Shown piece after piece: positions 1 to 5,664 of a DNA stretch of 7,917 bases. The stretch is from the NCBI GenBank assembly GCA_964508295.1, contig CAZDSQ010000070.1, forward strand, positions 1 to 7,917, given 5' to 3'. The notes beneath the pieces were generated by a model. The model had not been told where the DNA came from. It did not search any database and saw nothing but the letters and a program-made list of their open reading frames with translations. The first letter of the stretch is position 1; each line of letters starts with the position of its first letter. The DNA is from SIG578 sp964508295. GTDB taxonomy: Bacteria > Bacillota > Clostridia > Oscillospirales > Ruminococcaceae. Made by a program: the position numbers and the translations under genes.

Positions 1-5
1 TATAT

Positions 6-40
6 AAAAACGGAGACTACTTCTTTACGAAGTGTCTCCG
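6..40 (-). terminator. Intrinsic terminator of the lipoprotein-DUF6483-NUDIX operon
   Basis: Arms CGGAGAC (11-17) and GTCTCCG (34-40) pair, and inside them ACTTC (19-23) pairs with GAAGT (29-33) around a 5-base loop, with T18 bulged. Read on the minus strand, the hairpin is followed by TTTTTATATA, the U-tract expected of a Rho-independent terminator. It lies 18 bp past the NUDIX stop. A near copy in inverted orientation ends the DUF34 gene at 5908-5945. Confidence 0.85.
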
Positions 41-58
41 TTCGGGCGGCTTTTTAAT

Positions 59-475
59 TTATATTCTGCCTTGCTCTTTAAGAAAATCAAGAGCCTTTTT
101 AAGAACATCTTTGTCATTTTTAAAGGTGAGGGTTCTGAAAGCCTGCTTGGGTCTAAGCCACTTGTAGTCGCTAACCTCTTCTTTTTGTATCTTAACTGCA
201 GGGGAGTCAGGCTCCGAAACGAAGTAAACGACCTCTTTTGAAACATTGGACTTAGGGTTGTAGGAAATAACCTCGCGAAATCCGTCAATAAGAGAAACCT
301 TAATGCCAACCTCTTCCATAACCTCGCGGATCGCGGTTTCGTGCTCGGTCTCGTCGTTTTCAACGTGGCCTTTGGGGAACGACCAGTTGCCGTTTCTTGC
401 CTGTTTAATAATTAAAATTCGCAGCTCGCGCTCTTTTCGGTAAAGAACCGAGCCGCAGGATTTTTCGTATACCAT
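59..475 (-). CDS. NUDIX hydrolase, probably Ap4A-hydrolase-like
   Basis: This 138-residue protein is a single NUDIX domain. NUDIX enzymes hydrolyse nucleoside diphosphates linked to another moiety, using Mg2+ held by the Nudix-box glutamates. The complete box G-x5-E-x7-REVMEEVGI runs from Gly36 to Ile58, with Glu51, Glu54 and Glu55 as the expected metal ligands. The opening KSCGSVLYR, the FPKGHVE before the box and the following GFREVISY...KEVVYF pattern resemble bacterial asymmetric diadenosine tetraphosphatases, which would make it a cytoplasmic house-cleaning enzyme; the substrate is inference. I start at ATG 473-475 because AGAAGG sits 7 bases upstream. The in-frame extension to 541 would overlap the preceding gene and has no such site. 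It is the last gene of its operon, 28 bp after the DUF6483-like gene and just before a terminator. Confidence 0.88.
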   Translation of the reverse strand: MVYEKSCGSVLYRKERELRILIIKQARNGNWSFPKGHVENDETEHETAIREVMEEVGIKVSLIDGFREVISYNPKSNVSKEVVYFVSEPDSPAVKIQKEEVSDYKWLRPKQAFRTLTFKNDKDVLKKALDFLKEQGRI

Positions 476-503
476 AAATTTGCCTTCTTCCGTTTGCTGT
501 GCC

Positions 504-887
504 TTAAAGATCTGTGTGTGAAATGCCGTGCTCCTCTGCAAGCGCTATAACCTCGCCGAGCCCTGCCGCGATCTCATCTCTTGAAAAATCGCAGTCGGCA
601 AGCTGCTTGTCGGTGTATAACGAAAGCTCTTTGTAAAAGTCTAAAGCTATATAAAAATAGTCTGGCTCAGGGTGGGCGTCCAGCAGGTCAAAAAGAAGGT
701 TTTCCGCTTCATTTATATTTCCTGCGGCGCACATTCTTTTGAGCATAATGCCTTGCAGACCCGCCTCGCCGAGATTTTCATCGTGATTTACCGTTGAAAA
801 TTCCTCGTTGTGAGTTGTTTTTGCTTTTAAATTGAGGAGAAACTCACCAAAATCCTCAATCATATCCATAATGTAATCGTTTCTCAT
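504..887 (-). CDS. Short protein resembling DUF6483, function unknown
   Basis: This 127-residue soluble protein has no signal peptide or membrane segment. It opens MRNDYIMDMIEDFGEFL, which I recall as typical of the Firmicutes family DUF6483; that match is from memory. The rest looks all-helical. The stretch at roughly residues 45-90 (GIMLKRMCAAGNINEAENLLFDLLD, then PDYFYIALDFYKEL) has the paired-helix rhythm of a TPR-like repeat. Its ATG overlaps the stop of the upstream lipoprotein gene by 4 bp (ATGA), and no clear Shine-Dalgarno precedes it, so translation is probably coupled to that gene. The NUDIX gene follows after 28 bp. No catalytic motif is visible and no function is assigned. Confidence 0.8.
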   Translation of the reverse strand: MRNDYIMDMIEDFGEFLLNLKAKTTHNEEFSTVNHDENLGEAGLQGIMLKRMCAAGNINEAENLLFDLLDAHPEPDYFYIALDFYKELSLYTDKQLADCDFSRDEIAAGLGEVIALAEEHGISHTDL

Positions 888-1951
888 TTTGTGTCTGATG
901 TCAGCAGAACATCTAAATGGTCAACTGCCTTTTCAATAAGCAGCAAACCCTTGAATGTGTCCTCGCCGACCGCCTCCAAAAAGGTTTTTCTTGAGGTTAT
1001 CTTGTTGGCGTTCATCTGAATAGCGAGGTTTTCCTCGTACTCCTCGCCGGTTATCTCGAGCTTTTCCTTTTCTGCAATCATAAGGAAAACCATTTCTTTT
1101 GCAACCAAGTTCTTGGCAGATTGTTCCATTTTTTCTTCAAACTGTTCCATTGTAAGCCCGTTGTACGAAACAAGGGTTTCAAGGGTAAGGCTGTCACTGC
1201 TTGCCGCTTTTTCGTAGCTCTTTATCAGCTCGGATTTGTAGTCCTCAACCTCTGCATCGGGATACTTTTTGATCTCGCAGCACTCGATAACAGAAGCAAT
1301 GAGTGTGTTTCTGTTAGATGTGGTTATCTCCTCGGTCTTTTCCTCGAGAAGCTCGTCGTAGATCTCTTTTTTGTACTCGCTAAGCGATAAAAGCGAGGTG
1401 ATTTTTGAAATGTTTTCAAAGGTGATCTCGGGATAAATAGTTTCGTAAACCTTTGTGATCTCAACCTCAAAAATAACTGCCTTGCCTGCAAAATCGGCGT
1501 TGTGGTATCCATCGGGAAATTTGAGGTTTAGTGTAACGGTTTCGCCTGCTTTCTTTCCAATGAGACCGGACTCAAAGCCGTCGATAAATTTACCGGAGCC
1601 TATTTCAAGAGCAGAGTTCTGAGCGCTACCTCCCTCAAAGGTTTCTCCGTTGAGATAGCCCACATAGTTTATGATAGCGGTGTCGCCGTTTTCGATAGCA
1701 TCTGCCTTTTCCTGCATGGTTGTAAGAGCGTTTTCCTTAAACCTTGCGCGTATTTCGTTATCAATATCATCATCGGTAACAGAGATCTCAACAGGCTCGT
1801 AGTCAATTTTTGTGTAATCTCCAAGTGTGACATAGTCCGACAGCTTGTAGGGATAAAAATCGCCGGTCTTACCGCTCTGTTTACATCCTGAAAAAAAGCT
1901 TGTAACTAATATTATAACCATAACAAGCGCTACAATGTTTTTTCTGCTCAT
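884..1951 (-). CDS. Trigger-factor-like FKBP peptidyl-prolyl isomerase lipoprotein
   Basis: This 355-residue protein has a lipoprotein signal: MSRKN, a hydrophobic segment at about residues 6-20, then FSGC with Cys23 as the lipidation site. The -3 position is Phe, slightly off the usual Leu. Residues about 85-170 form an FKBP-type PPIase domain in the trigger-factor style (NGDTAIINYVGYLNGETFEGG, then IGSGKFIDGFESGLIGKKAGE and FPDGY). Residues about 185-345 are helical and charged, matching the trigger factor C-terminal chaperone region. The N-terminal ribosome-binding domain is absent and replaced by the lipid anchor. It therefore probably assists folding of secreted proteins outside the membrane, a role comparable to PrsA. 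I start at ATG 1949-1951, with GAAAGGA 9 bases upstream; the longer ORF start at 2017 lies upstream of the promoter -10. It is the first gene of the operon and overlaps the next by 4 bp. Confidence 0.9.
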   Translation of the reverse strand: MSRKNIVALVMVIILVTSFFSGCKQSGKTGDFYPYKLSDYVTLGDYTKIDYEPVEISVTDDDIDNEIRARFKENALTTMQEKADAIENGDTAIINYVGYLNGETFEGGSAQNSALEIGSGKFIDGFESGLIGKKAGETVTLNLKFPDGYHNADFAGKAVIFEVEITKVYETIYPEITFENISKITSLLSLSEYKKEIYDELLEEKTEEITTSNRNTLIASVIECCEIKKYPDAEVEDYKSELIKSYEKAASSDSLTLETLVSYNGLTMEQFEEKMEQSAKNLVAKEMVFLMIAEKEKLEITGEEYEENLAIQMNANKITSRKTFLEAVGEDTFKGLLLIEKAVDHLDVLLTSDTK

Positions 1952-1985
1952 TTTTGAGTATCCTTTCAATGCAAATCTAAAACCA

Positions 1986-2014
1986 ATTATAGCATAAATG
2001 CATTGGCATTTCAA
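1986..2014 (-). promoter_or_regulatory. Sigma-A promoter of the lipoprotein operon
   Basis: On the minus strand TTGAAA (2009-2014) and TATAAT (1986-1991) are separated by exactly 17 bp, and TGC directly precedes the -10 as an extended -10 element. The predicted transcript starts near 1979, giving a leader of about 28 bases with the lipoprotein Shine-Dalgarno inside it. Confidence 0.88.
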
Positions 2015-2180
2015 CAAAAGAGAGCAGATTTGGAAAATTTTATTTTGGGTATTTTATGCTTGTTTTTTACTACTGCACAGAATTGTTAAAAAATTATGTA
2101 AAAAATGCACAAATCAGTGGAATATTTTTAAAAGCAGAGCGTACAATAAAGAGAAATTTTAAGTCTGTTAAACTAAATTA

Positions 2181-2209
2181 TTGACGAATTTTGCCTTATT
2201 GTTTATAAT
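2181..2209 (+). promoter_or_regulatory. Sigma-A promoter of ptsH (HPr)
   Basis: TTGACG (2181-2186) and TATAAT (2204-2209) are spaced by 17 bp, close to perfect consensus. Transcription would start near 2216, leaving a leader of about 50 bases before the HPr ATG. It is also the only clear promoter seen upstream of uvrC. Confidence 0.9.
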
Positions 2210-2267
2210 ATAAGTAACAATTTAAGCGGATTTTCTATCCGGCTTTGTAACTTATGAGGTGATTGCA

Positions 2268-2531
2268 ATGTTTGTTAAAGAGGTTGAAGTTAAAAATCAG
2301 GTTGGGCTTCACGCTCGCCCCGCTACATTCTTTATTCAGAAGGCAAATGAGTTCAAATCGTCGATTTGGGTAGAAAAAGAGGAGCGCCGCGTTAACGCAA
2401 AGAGCCTTCTTGGTATTCTTTCGCTCGGCATCATCGGCGGAACAGTTATCAAGATCATTGCAGACGGTGATGACGAGGCCGCCGCAGTTGAGAGCCTTAT
2501 TGCTCTTGTAGATTCCGGTTTTTCCGAATAA
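2268..2531 (+). CDS. ptsH: Phosphocarrier protein HPr
   Basis: This 87-residue cytoplasmic protein is the usual HPr length. HPr accepts phosphate from PEP via Enzyme I on His15 and passes it to sugar-specific EIIA domains. The GLHARPA motif places His at exactly residue 15. The NAKSLLGILSLG motif places Ser at exactly residue 46, the HPr kinase/phosphorylase site used in Firmicutes for CcpA-dependent carbon catabolite control. Both sites are intact, so this looks like a full HPr rather than a Crh, which lacks His15. I start at ATG 2268 because GAGGTG (2256-2261) is 6 bases upstream; the upstream in-frame GTG at 2259 lies inside that site. No ptsI or EII gene is adjacent. A terminator follows, then uvrC. 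Confidence 0.93.
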   Translation: MFVKEVEVKNQVGLHARPATFFIQKANEFKSSIWVEKEERRVNAKSLLGILSLGIIGGTVIKIIADGDDEAAAVESLIALVDSGFSE

Positions 2532-2543
2532 TCGTGCTTTGAC

Positions 2544-2580
2544 GGCTGCTTTTGCTTTTGCAACAGCAGCCTTATTTTTT
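2544..2580 (+). terminator. Intrinsic terminator between ptsH and uvrC
   Basis: GGCTGCT (2544-2550) pairs with AGCAGCC (2565-2571), and TTGC (2552-2555) with GCAA (2560-2563) around a TTTT loop, with one T/C mismatch. TTATTTTTT follows. The uvrC Shine-Dalgarno begins three bases later, so uvrC expression from the ptsH promoter would require read-through. Confidence 0.87.
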
Positions 2581-2582
2581 TA

Positions 2583-2590
2583 AAAGGAGG
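2583..2590 (+). promoter_or_regulatory. Ribosome binding site fixing the GTG start of uvrC
   Basis: AAAGGAGG is a full-strength Shine-Dalgarno 9 bases before GTG 2600-2602. It rules out the upstream in-frame ATG at 2552, which lies inside the terminator hairpin. Confidence 0.88.
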
Positions 2591-2599
2591 TGTGCGCCC

Positions 2600-4444
2600 G
2601 TGCAGGAAAATCGTGAAAAGATATTAAAGCTCAGACAAAAAGCCCTTGAGCTTCCGCTTCTACCGGGGGTTTATATTATGCGCGACAGTAACGGCGAAAT
2701 AATATATATCGGCAAGGCGAAAAAGCTTAAAAACCGTGTTGTACAGTATTTCCGCAACATTAAGGCGCATCTTCCTAAGGTTTACCAGATGGTAATAAGG
2801 GTGGACGATTTTGAGCATATCCTCTGCGACAGCGAGTTTGAGGCGCTTGTCTTGGAGTGTAACCTCATAAAGCAACACACCCCTAAGTACAATATCCTTT
2901 TAAAAGATGATAAGGGTTATCACTATGTTAAGATCTCGGCGGGGCAGTACCCTAAGATCACCAGCGCCAAGCAGTCTGATGTTTTAAACTGTAAGGATGG
3001 CTCTAAGTTTATAGGCCCCTATATGAGCGCCTTTGCCGTAAAGCAGATGGCGGAGGACGCTAATAAGATTTTCAAGCTTCCGACCTGCAGCCGACGCTTT
3101 CCGCGCGATTTTGGTAAGCGCCGCCCGTGTCTTCGATACCATTTGGGTCAATGCAACGCCGTTTGCAACGGCAAAATCTCAGAAGAAGAGTATATGAATA
3201 GCTTCTCTGAGGCAGTAAAGTTTATAAAAGGCAACGGCGAAATTGATATTCCCGAGCTTGAAAGGCAAATGCAAAGCGCGTCAGAAGCGCTTGACTTTGA
3301 GCTTGCCGCAAGGCTGAGGGATAGAATTTTTGCCGCCCAAAAGATAAGGGAAGAGCAGAAGATATTTTTAAACGGCAAGGTGAATTGTGACTTTGTTGCC
3401 ATCTCGGCAGGGGATAGAAAGTGCTGTATCTGCGTTATTAAATATAGAAAAGGCAGGCTTTGCGATAGCAGTCAGCATATTTTTGATAGCCAGCCGCCAT
3501 TTTCTGAAATGCTTTCGCAGTTTTTGGCGCAGTATTATGTCGATGCCGATAATATTCCGCGCGAAATTTATCTCAACCTGCAGCTTGAGGACAGAGCAGT
3601 TATAGAAAAGCTGCTCTGTGAAAGAAGCGGAAAAAACGTAAAGCTAAGCGTTCCGCAGAAAAACGAAAAATATCGTCTTGTACAGCTTGCCCAAAACAAC
3701 GCGGCAGAGGGGCTTGCGGCTCTTTCTAAGGTCAGCGGCAGGGAGATTGCAGCGCTCGACGAGCTTATGCGCCTGCTGTCGCTTGATAGTCCGCCCGAGT
3801 ATATCGAAAGCTACGATATTTCAAACCTCGGTGATAAATATATCGTGGGCGGAATGGTGGTTTTTGAAAAGGGCAGGCCCCTTAAAAGCGCCTACAAAAA
3901 GTTCACCATAAAGGACCAGCTTATTCAGGACGACTACAGCGCTATGCGCCAGATGCTCCATAGGCGCTTTACCGAGTATTTAAACGCCGAGGATAAAACG
4001 CAGGGCTTTGGAAGATTGCCCGATTTAATTCTATTAGACGGCGGAAAAGGGCACGTCGGCGCGGTTATGCCGGTTTTGGAGGAGCTTGGAATTTCCACAA
4101 ATGTTTTTGGAATGGTGAAGGACGGCAAGCACCGTACCAGAGCCATTACAAACGGGCAGGAGATATCAATTTCATCAAACCGCAGCGCTTTTACCTTGGT
4201 CAGCAAAATTCAAGATGAGGTCCACAGATACACCATATCCTTCCAGCAGAGCAAGCACAAAAAGGCCTCGCTTGTGCTTTCTCTCACTCAGATTGAGGGC
4301 ATAGGAAAGGCAAAGGCAACGGCGCTTTTTGATAGGTTTAAAACCTTAAAGGCGATGCGCGAGGCTTCCGTATCTGAACTTTGCGAGGTAAAAGGAATAA
4401 CGCCTGTTCTTGCAGATAAAATAAAAGAATTTTTAAATAGTTGA
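2600..4444 (+). CDS. uvrC: Excinuclease ABC subunit C (UvrC)
   Basis: At 614 residues this is a full-length UvrC, the nuclease that makes both incisions around DNA lesions after UvrA and UvrB have loaded. The N-terminal GIY-YIG nuclease is at about residues 18-100, with GVY (Tyr25), YIGKAKKLKNR (Tyr36, Arg46) and SEFEALVLE carrying the metal-binding Glu. Cysteines 163, 177, 185 and 189 (C-x13-C-x7-C-x3-C) match the family's iron-sulfur/metal cluster. A UVR domain for UvrB contact spans about 219-254 (ALDFELAARLRDRI). The RNase H-like nuclease for the 5' cut has Asp406 (YDISN), Asp480 (LLDGGKG) and His511 (KDGKHRTR). Tandem helix-hairpin-helix motifs occupy about 562-614 (IEGIGKAKA, VKGITPVLA). 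It starts at GTG. No promoter is visible between it and ptsH. Confidence 0.97.
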   Translation: MQENREKILKLRQKALELPLLPGVYIMRDSNGEIIYIGKAKKLKNRVVQYFRNIKAHLPKVYQMVIRVDDFEHILCDSEFEALVLECNLIKQHTPKYNILLKDDKGYHYVKISAGQYPKITSAKQSDVLNCKDGSKFIGPYMSAFAVKQMAEDANKIFKLPTCSRRFPRDFGKRRPCLRYHLGQCNAVCNGKISEEEYMNSFSEAVKFIKGNGEIDIPELERQMQSASEALDFELAARLRDRIFAAQKIREEQKIFLNGKVNCDFVAISAGDRKCCICVIKYRKGRLCDSSQHIFDSQPPFSEMLSQFLAQYYVDADNIPREIYLNLQLEDRAVIEKLLCERSGKNVKLSVPQKNEKYRLVQLAQNNAAEGLAALSKVSGREIAALDELMRLLSLDSPPEYIESYDISNLGDKYIVGGMVVFEKGRPLKSAYKKFTIKDQLIQDDYSAMRQMLHRRFTEYLNAEDKTQGFGRLPDLILLDGGKGHVGAVMPVLEELGISTNVFGMVKDGKHRTRAITNGQEISISSNRSAFTLVSKIQDEVHRYTISFQQSKHKKASLVLSLTQIEGIGKAKATALFDRFKTLKAMREASVSELCEVKGITPVLADKIKEFLNS

Positions 4445-4450
4445 AAATAA

Positions 4451-4489
4451 AAAGTCGCCCCGAAGAAAAATCTTCGGGGCGACTTTTTT
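4451..4489. terminator. Bidirectional terminator shared by uvrC and the S24 repressor
   Basis: A perfect 16-bp stem pairs 4451-4466 with 4471-4486 around an AAAA loop (core GTCGCCCCGAAGA / TCTTCGGGGCGAC). T's follow on the plus strand, and TTATTTTC follows on the minus strand. It sits 6 bp after the uvrC stop and 3 bp past the stop of the convergent repressor gene, so it can end both transcripts. Confidence 0.92.
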
Positions 4490-4492
4490 CTA

Positions 4493-5248
4493 TCAATAAG
4501 CGGGGAAAGGGGTGGCATCAATAACTCTGCCGATAACTTTAAGCGAATCGTATTCGGTGATGGGAATATCTCTGTATTTCTGATTAAGCGAGCGCAGGAA
4601 AAATCTGCCGCCGACTGCTATCAGCTTTTTGCAAAGCGCATCTCCGTTAAGAACAAACACGCCTATCTGGTTTGCTTCAACGCTGTCCTGTTGACGAACC
4701 CAAACAACATCGCCGTCAGCAATTTCGGGGGTCATACTGTCGCCGTGAATGGTAATTCCAAAATCAGCCTCATAGGGAATATCGTCGCCTACGGGAACAT
4801 CCTCATAATCGGACTCCTCAAGATACTCACCAAAACCTGCCGACGCGGAATTAACGTAAACCCTCATTGTCCTTACAGACAGAGTTTTCTCCACAGGGAA
4901 CTCGACCACTTTTGCCGCAGGCTTAACATCCTCGGAGACCTTTACTGTCGAAAGCTGATGCTCGGTAACTATTTTAACAAGGTCTTTAGAACTCGCGTCA
5001 AGCGAAAGATATTTTGAAAAGAAATTATGATCCTCAGCGCTGATATTTTTCTCCTCGCCGATAAGCGAATATAAATCACATTCTAAAAGGGAACAGACCT
5101 TTAAAACGGTGTCAAACGAGGTTCCGCCCAGTCCCTTTTTAAACATACTGTTCAGTGTTGAATTGGGTATGCCGGACTCAAGTGAGAAGTTATGCAAACT
5201 ACGGTATTTAAGTTTTATAAGCTGCATCAATGTTTCCTCGCGACTCAT
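4493..5248 (-). CDS. XRE-family, LexA/HdiR-like self-cleaving repressor (S24)
   Basis: This 251-residue transcriptional regulator has an N-terminal Cro/C1-type helix-turn-helix at about residues 8-62 (SLHNFSLESGIPNSTLNSMF, then SFDTVLKVCSLLECDL). A linker leads to an S24/LexA autoprotease domain at about 125-251. The candidate scissile bond is Ala137-Gly138 (NSASAGFG). The nucleophile is Ser171 (GDSMTPEI) and the general base Lys207 (GDALCKK). The spacings (34 and 36 residues) closely match LexA. In this family, RecA on single-stranded DNA triggers self-cleavage and loss of repression; that this protein responds to RecA is inference. The HTH is phage-repressor or HdiR type, not LexA's winged helix. 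ATG 5246-5248 has AAGGAG 7 bases upstream. It is divergent from the small membrane gene and convergent with uvrC. Confidence 0.93.
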   Translation of the reverse strand: MSREETLMQLIKLKYRSLHNFSLESGIPNSTLNSMFKKGLGGTSFDTVLKVCSLLECDLYSLIGEEKNISAEDHNFFSKYLSLDASSKDLVKIVTEHQLSTVKVSEDVKPAAKVVEFPVEKTLSVRTMRVYVNSASAGFGEYLEESDYEDVPVGDDIPYEADFGITIHGDSMTPEIADGDVVWVRQQDSVEANQIGVFVLNGDALCKKLIAVGGRFFLRSLNQKYRDIPITEYDSLKVIGRVIDATPFPAY

Positions 5249-5279
5249 AGGGATACTCCTTTATTGTTGTTGTGTTTAC

Positions 5280-5308
5280 ATTATAGCGCACTTTTTATCG
5301 TTTGTAAA
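5280..5308 (-). promoter_or_regulatory. Sigma-A promoter of the S24 repressor gene
   Basis: On the minus strand TTTACA (5303-5308) and TATAAT (5280-5285) are 17 bp apart. Operator-like site 1 (5312-5328) starts 4 bp upstream of the -35, a position suited to autoregulation. Confidence 0.85.
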
Positions 5309-5311
5309 GAG

Positions 5312-5328
5312 GAAATTTGCGAAATTTC
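5312..5328. promoter_or_regulatory. Operator-like site 1 of the S24 repressor
   Basis: GAAATTTGCGAAATTTC is a perfect inverted repeat (7-bp arms around GCG) just upstream of the repressor gene's -35. Two related copies follow, with centres about 41 and 81 bp to the right. Binding by the S24 repressor is inferred from location and repetition. Confidence 0.72.
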
Positions 5329-5346
5329 AAAAAAATCTCAAAAAAA
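5329..5346. promoter_or_regulatory. Two phased A7 tracts, possible UP element or bend
   Basis: A7 runs at 5329-5335 and 5340-5346 are spaced 11 bp start to start, about one helical turn. They lie between operator-like site 1 and the -35 at 5350. Such phased tracts curve DNA, and upstream of a promoter they can act as an UP element for the RNA polymerase alpha subunit. Confidence 0.5.
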
Positions 5347-5349
5347 GTG

Positions 5350-5378
5350 TTGACAATTTGCGAAATTTGGTATATTAT
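5350..5378 (+). promoter_or_regulatory. Sigma-A promoter of the small membrane protein gene
   Basis: TTGACA (5350-5355), a perfect -35, and TATTAT (5373-5378) are 17 bp apart. Operator-like site 2 fills the spacer and site 3 falls just after the expected start near 5385. This is a strong promoter laid out to be silenced by a bound repressor. Confidence 0.88.
5353..5369. promoter_or_regulatory. Operator-like site 2 of the S24 repressor
   Basis: This 17-bp copy matches site 1 at 14 consecutive core positions (AATTTGCGAAATTT) and differs at its outer bases. It overlaps the last bases of the -35 and most of the spacer of the plus-strand promoter, so occupancy should block RNA polymerase. Its centre (5361) is 41 bp from that of site 1 (5320). 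Confidence 0.68.
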
Positions 5379-5392
5379 GTAATCACAGAAAC

Positions 5393-5409
5393 AAAATATC
5401 GCAAATTCA
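5393..5409. promoter_or_regulatory. Operator-like site 3 of the S24 repressor
   Basis: Read on the minus strand this site is TGAATTTGCGATATTTT, matching site 1 at 13 of 17 positions. Its centre (5401) is 40 bp from site 2. It lies in the first transcribed bases of the small membrane protein gene, so a bound protein could act as a roadblock or join a looped complex. Confidence 0.55.
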
Positions 5410-5435
5410 GTCTTATATAAATGGAGGTAACCGAT

Positions 5436-5609
5436 ATGTTATTAGATCTTATTTCTGCTATAGTTTTTCTGCCTTTTCTTTTCCTTTGCTTTTATGCCGC
5501 AGAGCGCGTGATCAATAGATTCGTGCAGAAGAAAAAGAGAGAAGAGAAAATGCGAATAATCAGAAATCGCCGCAGAGAGCTTGCTATCGAGCTTGCAAAA
5601 TGCGCGTAA
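5436..5609 (+). CDS. Small single-span membrane protein, unrecognised
   Basis: This 57-residue protein belongs to no family I recognise. Residues about 3-22 (LDLISAIVFLPFLFLCFYAA) form one hydrophobic membrane segment with no cleavable signal. A strongly basic helical tail from about 24-57 follows (QKKKREEK, RNRRREL), predicting a cytoplasmic C-terminus by the positive-inside rule. I start at ATG 5436 because GGAGGTAA (5423-5430) gives 8-base spacing; the in-frame ATG at 5421 overlaps that site. It is divergent from the S24 repressor, and its strong promoter carries two repressor-like sites. By analogy with damage-induced small membrane proteins such as YneA, SosA and TisB it may inhibit division or perturb the membrane on derepression. 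That role is inference from context, not sequence similarity. Confidence 0.8.
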   Translation: MLLDLISAIVFLPFLFLCFYAAERVINRFVQKKKREEKMRIIRNRRRELAIELAKCA

Positions 5610-5636
5610 CCTATAAAAAATAGCCCCGCCGATTAA

Positions 5637-5661
5637 GGCGCACTTCATAAAGAAGTGTGCC
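5637..5661. repeat. 10-bp-stem hairpin heading the palindrome array
   Basis: GGCGCACTTC (5637-5646) pairs with GAAGTGTGCC (5652-5661), including one G-T pair, around an ATAAA loop. No T-tract follows, so it is not a standard terminator. Its core CACTTCATAAAGAAGT is almost identical to the inner stem-loop of the terminator at 6-40. Confidence 0.8.
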
Positions 5662-5664
5662 TCA

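Larger units (their letters stand above)
1952..2267. other. Divergent intergenic region, lipoprotein operon / HPr
   Basis: This 316-bp AT-rich gap separates the two divergent units. It holds the minus-strand promoter at 1986-2014 and the plus-strand promoter at 2181-2209. I see no convincing small ORF, RNA gene or shared operator between them. The HPr leader contains a short 5-bp hairpin (CGGAT 2227-2231 with ATCCG 2237-2241) of unknown meaning. Confidence 0.7.

Noticed and set aside
2142..2147. Extra -10 (TACAAT) in the ptsH upstream region
   Set aside because: No acceptable -35 lies 16-18 bp upstream, and the promoter at 2181-2209 is far better.
2552..2599. Longer UvrC starting at ATG 2552
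   Set aside because: That start lies in the terminator hairpin with no ribosome site, whereas GTG 2600 has AAAGGAGG at 9 bases and gives the usual UvrC N-terminus.
3553..3570. Additional S24 operator (GCGAAATTT) inside uvrC
   Set aside because: Only one half matches; the left arm (ATTCC) does not, and codons for a conserved protein explain the sequence.
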